Shown: positions 60,777 through 64,000 of the stretch, in pieces
Layout: each line of letters begins with the position of its first letter
Numbering within the stretch: the first letter of the stretch is position 1
Source: JANMCE01 sp963791625
GTDB taxonomy: Bacteria > Actinomycetota > Acidimicrobiia > Acidimicrobiales > Ilumatobacteraceae
Direction: 5' to 3'
DNA length: 64,000 bases
Assembly (NCBI GenBank): GCA_963791625.1
Contig: CAWBTA010000006.1
Location: 806,001 to 870,000, forward strand
The notes under the pieces: generated by a model
Databases searched by the model: none
What the model was told of the DNA's origin: nothing
What the model saw: the letters and a program-made list of their open reading frames with translations, nothing else
Translations under genes and position numbers: made by a program

Positions 60777-61903
60777 GCATTCGCCTCTACGACACCGCCC
60801 GCCAAGCAGTGGTGCCATTCGAGCCGGAACATCTGGTCACGATGTACACGTGCGGCATCACGCCGTACGACGCGACCCATCTTGGGCACGCGTGGGTGTA
60901 CGTGAACTACGACGTGCTCACCCGTCGCCTTATCGACAGGGGCCACGAAGTCCGTTGTGTGCGCAACGTCACCGATGTGGATGATCCGTTGTTCGCCAAG
61001 GCCCGCGAACTCGGCGTGCACTACCTGGATCTGGCCGCCAAGGAAGAGACCCGCTTCAAGGGCGATATGGAGGCGCTGAATGTTCTTCCGGTGTATGCCG
61101 AACCGCGGGCGTCTTCTGCCATTCCGGACATCCGCAAATTCATCGGCATGGTGCTCGATCATGGCTACGCCTACCAGGCCGGCGGCAGTGTGTATTTCGA
61201 CGTGGCCAAGTTCGCGTCGTTCGGTTCGGTAAGTCACTACAGCCGTGAGCAGATGTTGGCGTTCGCTCGCGAGCGCGGCGGGGATGTCGACAACCCACAC
61301 AAACGTGACGCGCTCGACTTCGTGTTGTGGCAACCGTCGAAACATGACGAGCCCACCTGGGAAACCACCTGGGGCGCGGGCAAGCCGGGTTGGCACATCG
61401 AGTGCTCGGCCCTGGCCTTGCGCGAGTTGGGTGTGAACACCATCGACCTGCACGGCGGCGGGGCGGACCTCATCTTCCCGCACCATGAATGCGAACGGGC
61501 CCAGTCCGAGGCAGCCACGGGCGAGCCCTTCGTGCGTCACTGGATGCACGTAGGGCTGGTGTGGATGGACGGCCACAAGATGTCGAAAAGCCTGGGCAAT
61601 CTGGTGTTTATCGACAAGCTCCGTACCCAGTACGACCCGCGTGCGATCCGCATCGGCATCCTCGATCACCCATACCGCCATGATTGGCACTGGGAAACCG
61701 ATCTCATGCCAAACAGTGCCGAGCGGCTGGACCGCTGGAACAAGGGGGCCGATGGCGAAGGCGGCCATGTGCTCGACGCCGTTCGCAAGGCGCTCGACAA
61801 CGATCTTGACTGCCCGACTGCTTTGGCCGCGATCGATGCCGGCGCCGCTGCCGGGCACGACATCTTCGCCGCCGCGTCGCTGATGGGTATCGAGTTGGGG
61901 TGA
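60773..61903 (+). CDS. mshC: MshC-like cysteine ligase (mycothiol biosynthesis)
   Basis: The 376-residue class I synthetase-like enzyme has MYTCGITPYDATHLGHAW, the MshC form of the HIGH region (CysS proteins read CGPTVYD). It also has PGWHIECSALAL, GGGADLIFPHHECERAQSEA and the KMSKS loop in DGHKMSKSLGNL. MshC joins cysteine to GlcN-inositol in mycothiol synthesis. The protein is shorter than MshC and CysS averages, with a trimmed C-terminus. It could still be a divergent CysS. It overlaps npdG by 4 bp. Confidence 0.84.
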   Translation: MSIRLYDTARQAVVPFEPEHLVTMYTCGITPYDATHLGHAWVYVNYDVLTRRLIDRGHEVRCVRNVTDVDDPLFAKARELGVHYLDLAAKEETRFKGDMEALNVLPVYAEPRASSAIPDIRKFIGMVLDHGYAYQAGGSVYFDVAKFASFGSVSHYSREQMLAFARERGGDVDNPHKRDALDFVLWQPSKHDEPTWETTWGAGKPGWHIECSALALRELGVNTIDLHGGGADLIFPHHECERAQSEAATGEPFVRHWMHVGLVWMDGHKMSKSLGNLVFIDKLRTQYDPRAIRIGILDHPYRHDWHWETDLMPNSAERLDRWNKGADGEGGHVLDAVRKALDNDLDCPTALAAIDAGAAAGHDIFAAASLMGIELG

Positions 61904-61907
61904 TGTG

Positions 61908-61925
61908 AACGAGACATGCCTCGTT
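61908..61925 (+). terminator. AACGAG-ACATGC-CTCGTT hairpin after the mshC-like gene
   Basis: A 6-bp stem begins 4 bp after the stop and is followed by TTGCTC. The downstream 130 bp also contains the near-palindrome CGGACTCGCTTCGCTCGG. These are weak terminator-type signals before the next gene at 62060. Confidence 0.4.
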
Positions 61926-62059
61926 TGCTCGCTACCTTTCGCTCCCTGCTCTCGGACTCGCTTCGCTCGGACAGTGCCGCGAGCCCGGTGACATGAATGT
62001 GGTGTTTCGGCAGGGTGAATCCTTGTTCCGGGCGTCAGGTTTGGCACTACGCTCGACGC

Positions 62060-62782
62060 ATGGCCTCCACGCAGGGTGCTTCACGGTTGCAGGACCGCAC
62101 CCGTGCTGTGCTCGGCCCCGTGTCACGAAGGGCATGGAAGTTCGATCTGCAGGGCTTTGACCGGCTTCCCGCATCCGGTCCGGCCATCTTGTGCCCCAAT
62201 CACGTCAGCTTTCTCGACTCGGCGTTCCTTATGTTGGCCGTGCCGCGTCGCATCAGCTTTGTCGGTAAGGCGGAGTACATGGACGACTGGAAGACCAAGT
62301 TCCTGTTCCCTGCAATGGGCATGATTCCCATCGACCGCGCTGGTGGCGACAAGTCCACTGCTGCACTTGACGCGGCCGAGGCCGTCTTGCGGCGCGGCGA
62401 GCTGTTTGGCATCTTCCCGGAAGGTACCCGCAGTCGTGATGGCGTGCTCCACAAGGGCCACACCGGAGCGGCTCGTTTGGCGTTCAAAGTCGACTGCCCG
62501 ATCTTCCCAGTCGGCGTGGTGGGAACGCGAGAGATCCAACCGCCCGACGCCAAACTGCCCAAGATCGGTGGCCGGTGCAGCATCCGCATCGGCGAACCGA
62601 TTTACCCGGCCCGCTACCGCAACCGCGCCGAGGATCACATAGCGCTTCGTCAGATGATCGATGAAGTCATGTACGAAATCCGCGAGTTGACCGGCCAGGA
62701 GTACCGCAACACCTATGCCACCAAAAAGGCCGAGACCCTCCCGAGCGGTACCGCGGAAGTGCCCAAACTCATCTCGGCGTAA
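62060..62782 (+). CDS. plsC: 1-acyl-sn-glycerol-3-phosphate acyltransferase (PlsC family)
   Basis: The 240-residue enzyme has the HX4D motif in CPNHVSFLDSAF near residue 55, GMIPIDRAGGDKS, and FPEGTRSRDGVLHKGHTG near residue 120. It acylates lysophosphatidate in phospholipid synthesis. It is shorter and closer to canonical PlsC than the gene at 5484. ATG 62060 gives the normal N-terminus; the frame is open a little further upstream but without support. Confidence 0.93.
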   Translation: MASTQGASRLQDRTRAVLGPVSRRAWKFDLQGFDRLPASGPAILCPNHVSFLDSAFLMLAVPRRISFVGKAEYMDDWKTKFLFPAMGMIPIDRAGGDKSTAALDAAEAVLRRGELFGIFPEGTRSRDGVLHKGHTGAARLAFKVDCPIFPVGVVGTREIQPPDAKLPKIGGRCSIRIGEPIYPARYRNRAEDHIALRQMIDEVMYEIRELTGQEYRNTYATKKAETLPSGTAEVPKLISA

Positions 62783-62831
62783 CGGTTAATCGGGTCGTCT
62801 CGAAGCGAAGCCGAATAGGCTGTATGGCGCT

Positions 62832-64000
62832 ATGGCCGAGATAACGATTTCCCTTCCTGACGGTTCCCCGCGCGTTTTGCCTGCGGGGTCCACTGCGGGG
62901 GACCTTGCGGCCTCGATCGGCCGGGGTCTGGCCAAGGCTGCCGTGGCCGCCGTTATCGACGGTCACGAGAGCGATCTCAGCGTGCCGCTGAGCGATGGCG
63001 CGAAGGTGGCCATCATCACAGCCAATACCGACGAAGGTCGCCATGTACTGCGGCACTCCACGGCCCACGTGCTCGCGCAAGCCGTTACGCAGTTGTTCCC
63101 GGGAGCCAAGTACACGATCGGGCCGGCTATTGAGGACGGCTTCTACTACGACTTTGATCTGCCCGACCATAAGACGTTCAGTGAGGACGACCTCGTCGCC
63201 GTCGAAGCGCGTATGCGGGACATCATGAAGGCCGATCAGCCGTTCGTGCGCAGTCCGAAATGGACATGGCCGAAGCGCTCAAGCTCTTCGCCGACCAGCC
63301 CTATAAGTGCGAGATCATCGAACGTGCGTCAGCGGCCGCAGCCGACACACTCGACTCTGGCGAAGTGTCGGCCGGGGGAGCGATCAGTATCTATCGCAAC
63401 ACACCCGAGTTCGTCGACCTCTGTCTCGGGCCGCATGTGCCAAGCACGTCGAAGCTCGGTCATTTCAAGCTCATGAAAGTTGCAGGCGCATATTGGCGCG
63501 GCAACGAAAAGGGCCCGATGCTGCAACGCATCTACGGCACAGCATGGGCCAGCAAGGATGAACTCGCCGAGCATCTGCATCGCCTGGAGGAGGCCGAGAA
63601 GCGAGACCATCGCAAGTTGGCCGTCGAGCTCGATCTGCTGTCGTTTCCGCATGAGCTTGGTGGAGGGTTGGCGGTGTGGCATCCCAAGGGTGCAATCGTT
63701 CGCAAGATGATGGAGGACTACAGCCGGGCCCGACACGCGTCGGGCGGCTACGAGTTCGTCTATACGCCACACCTGGCAAAAGACACGCTGTTCAAGACGT
63801 CGGGTCATCTCGACTTCTACAAGGACGGCATGTACCCGCCCATGGAAATGGACAACGGCGTCTACTACCCAAAGCCAATGAACTGCCCCATGCACAGCCT
63901 CATCTTCCGAGGCCGTCAGCGCAGCTACCGCGAGCTTCCGCTTCGCATGTTCGAACTCGGCACGGTCTATCGCTACGAGCGCGCCGGAACGTTGCACGGC
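62832..64000 (+). CDS. thrS: Threonine--tRNA ligase, N-terminal part, with a frameshift (runs off window)
   Basis: The TGS domain (residues 1-62, ISLPDGSPRVLPAGSTAGDLA) and the editing-domain start (HSTAHVLAQAVTQLFPGAKY) are in the first frame to about 63255. There QPFVRS is followed by nonsense. The normal sequence (EMDMAEALKLFADQPYKCEI, then SIYRNTPEFVDLCLGPHVP, MNCPMHSLIFRGRQRSYREL) continues in another frame from about 63257 to the window end. One base is missing near 63254-63256. As thrS is normally essential, a sequencing error is the likely cause. The catalytic and anticodon domains are beyond the window. Confidence 0.93.

Noticed and set aside
61930..61975. CGGACTCGCTTCGCTCGG near-palindrome as a possible repeat element or origin box
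   Set aside because: Such GCGAAGCG palindromes arise easily in GC-rich genomes, and no second copy was noticed in the window.

Overview
The window is GC-rich, densely packed bacterial chromosome from an actinobacterium. Evidence for this is an F420-dependent NADP reductase coupled to a MshC-like (mycothiol) ligase, an InhA-type enoyl-ACP reductase, menaquinone genes, many GTG/TTG starts and widespread ATGA/GTGA/TGATG start-stop overlaps. The gene set (fatty acyl-CoA reductase fused to a HAD domain, LarA-like protein, abundant fatty-acyl genes) points to Acidimicrobiia (an Ilumatobacter-like lineage), but that placement is inference from gene content only.

Layout. 1-22130 is core chromosome: the end of gltB, gltD, a LysM lipoprotein, two paralogous single-pass membrane proteins, a four-gene lipid/alcohol operon (FAR-HAD, alcohol dehydrogenase, LarA-like, PlsC-like) facing a TetR regulator, ddl and murF, an amino-acid permease with a universal stress protein, an MFS transporter, a class III aminotransferase with its Lrp/AsnC regulator, a 2-hydroxyacid dehydrogenase, a frameshifted DUF2087 gene and a membrane-anchored J-domain protein. 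A tRNA-Val(CAC) gene ends this part.

22088-38199 is a 16-kb integrative element inserted into the 3' half of that tRNA gene. A 43-bp direct repeat (22088-22130 and 38157-38199) copies the tRNA from the anticodon loop to the 3' end, and a tyrosine integrase gene starts 21 bp inside the right repeat. The cargo comprises a TIGR02391-like gene, three toxin-antitoxin-like pairs (one with a frameshifted toxin), two cupins, HTH genes, a second tyrosine recombinase, an AlbA_2/Schlafen-type protein and a GNAT acetyltransferase. Its most interesting block is a MacAB-like exporter operon headed by a small secreted two-cysteine peptide and faced by a lipoprotein gene.

38200-64000 is core chromosome again: a zinc-ribbon protein and an SRPBCC protein (formerly directly downstream of the tRNA), a secreted subtilase ending in fifteen Trp pentapeptides, a GGDEF-EAL membrane protein, an ABC ATPase preceded by a 20-bp RNA hairpin and an unannotated 51-residue ORF, two CNNM/CorC-type proteins, a GMC oxidoreductase, rlmN, a VIT-family transporter, nth, an EamA transporter, menaquinone genes (isochorismate synthase and MenG), acyl-CoA dehydrogenase and synthetase, a lytic transglycosylase, MaoC, fabI, npdG, a mshC-like gene, a second PlsC-like gene and the start of thrS.

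Caution: three genes (DUF2087, the HigB-like toxin, thrS) carry single-base frameshifts. Because thrS is normally essential, at least some of these are probably sequence errors rather than biology.
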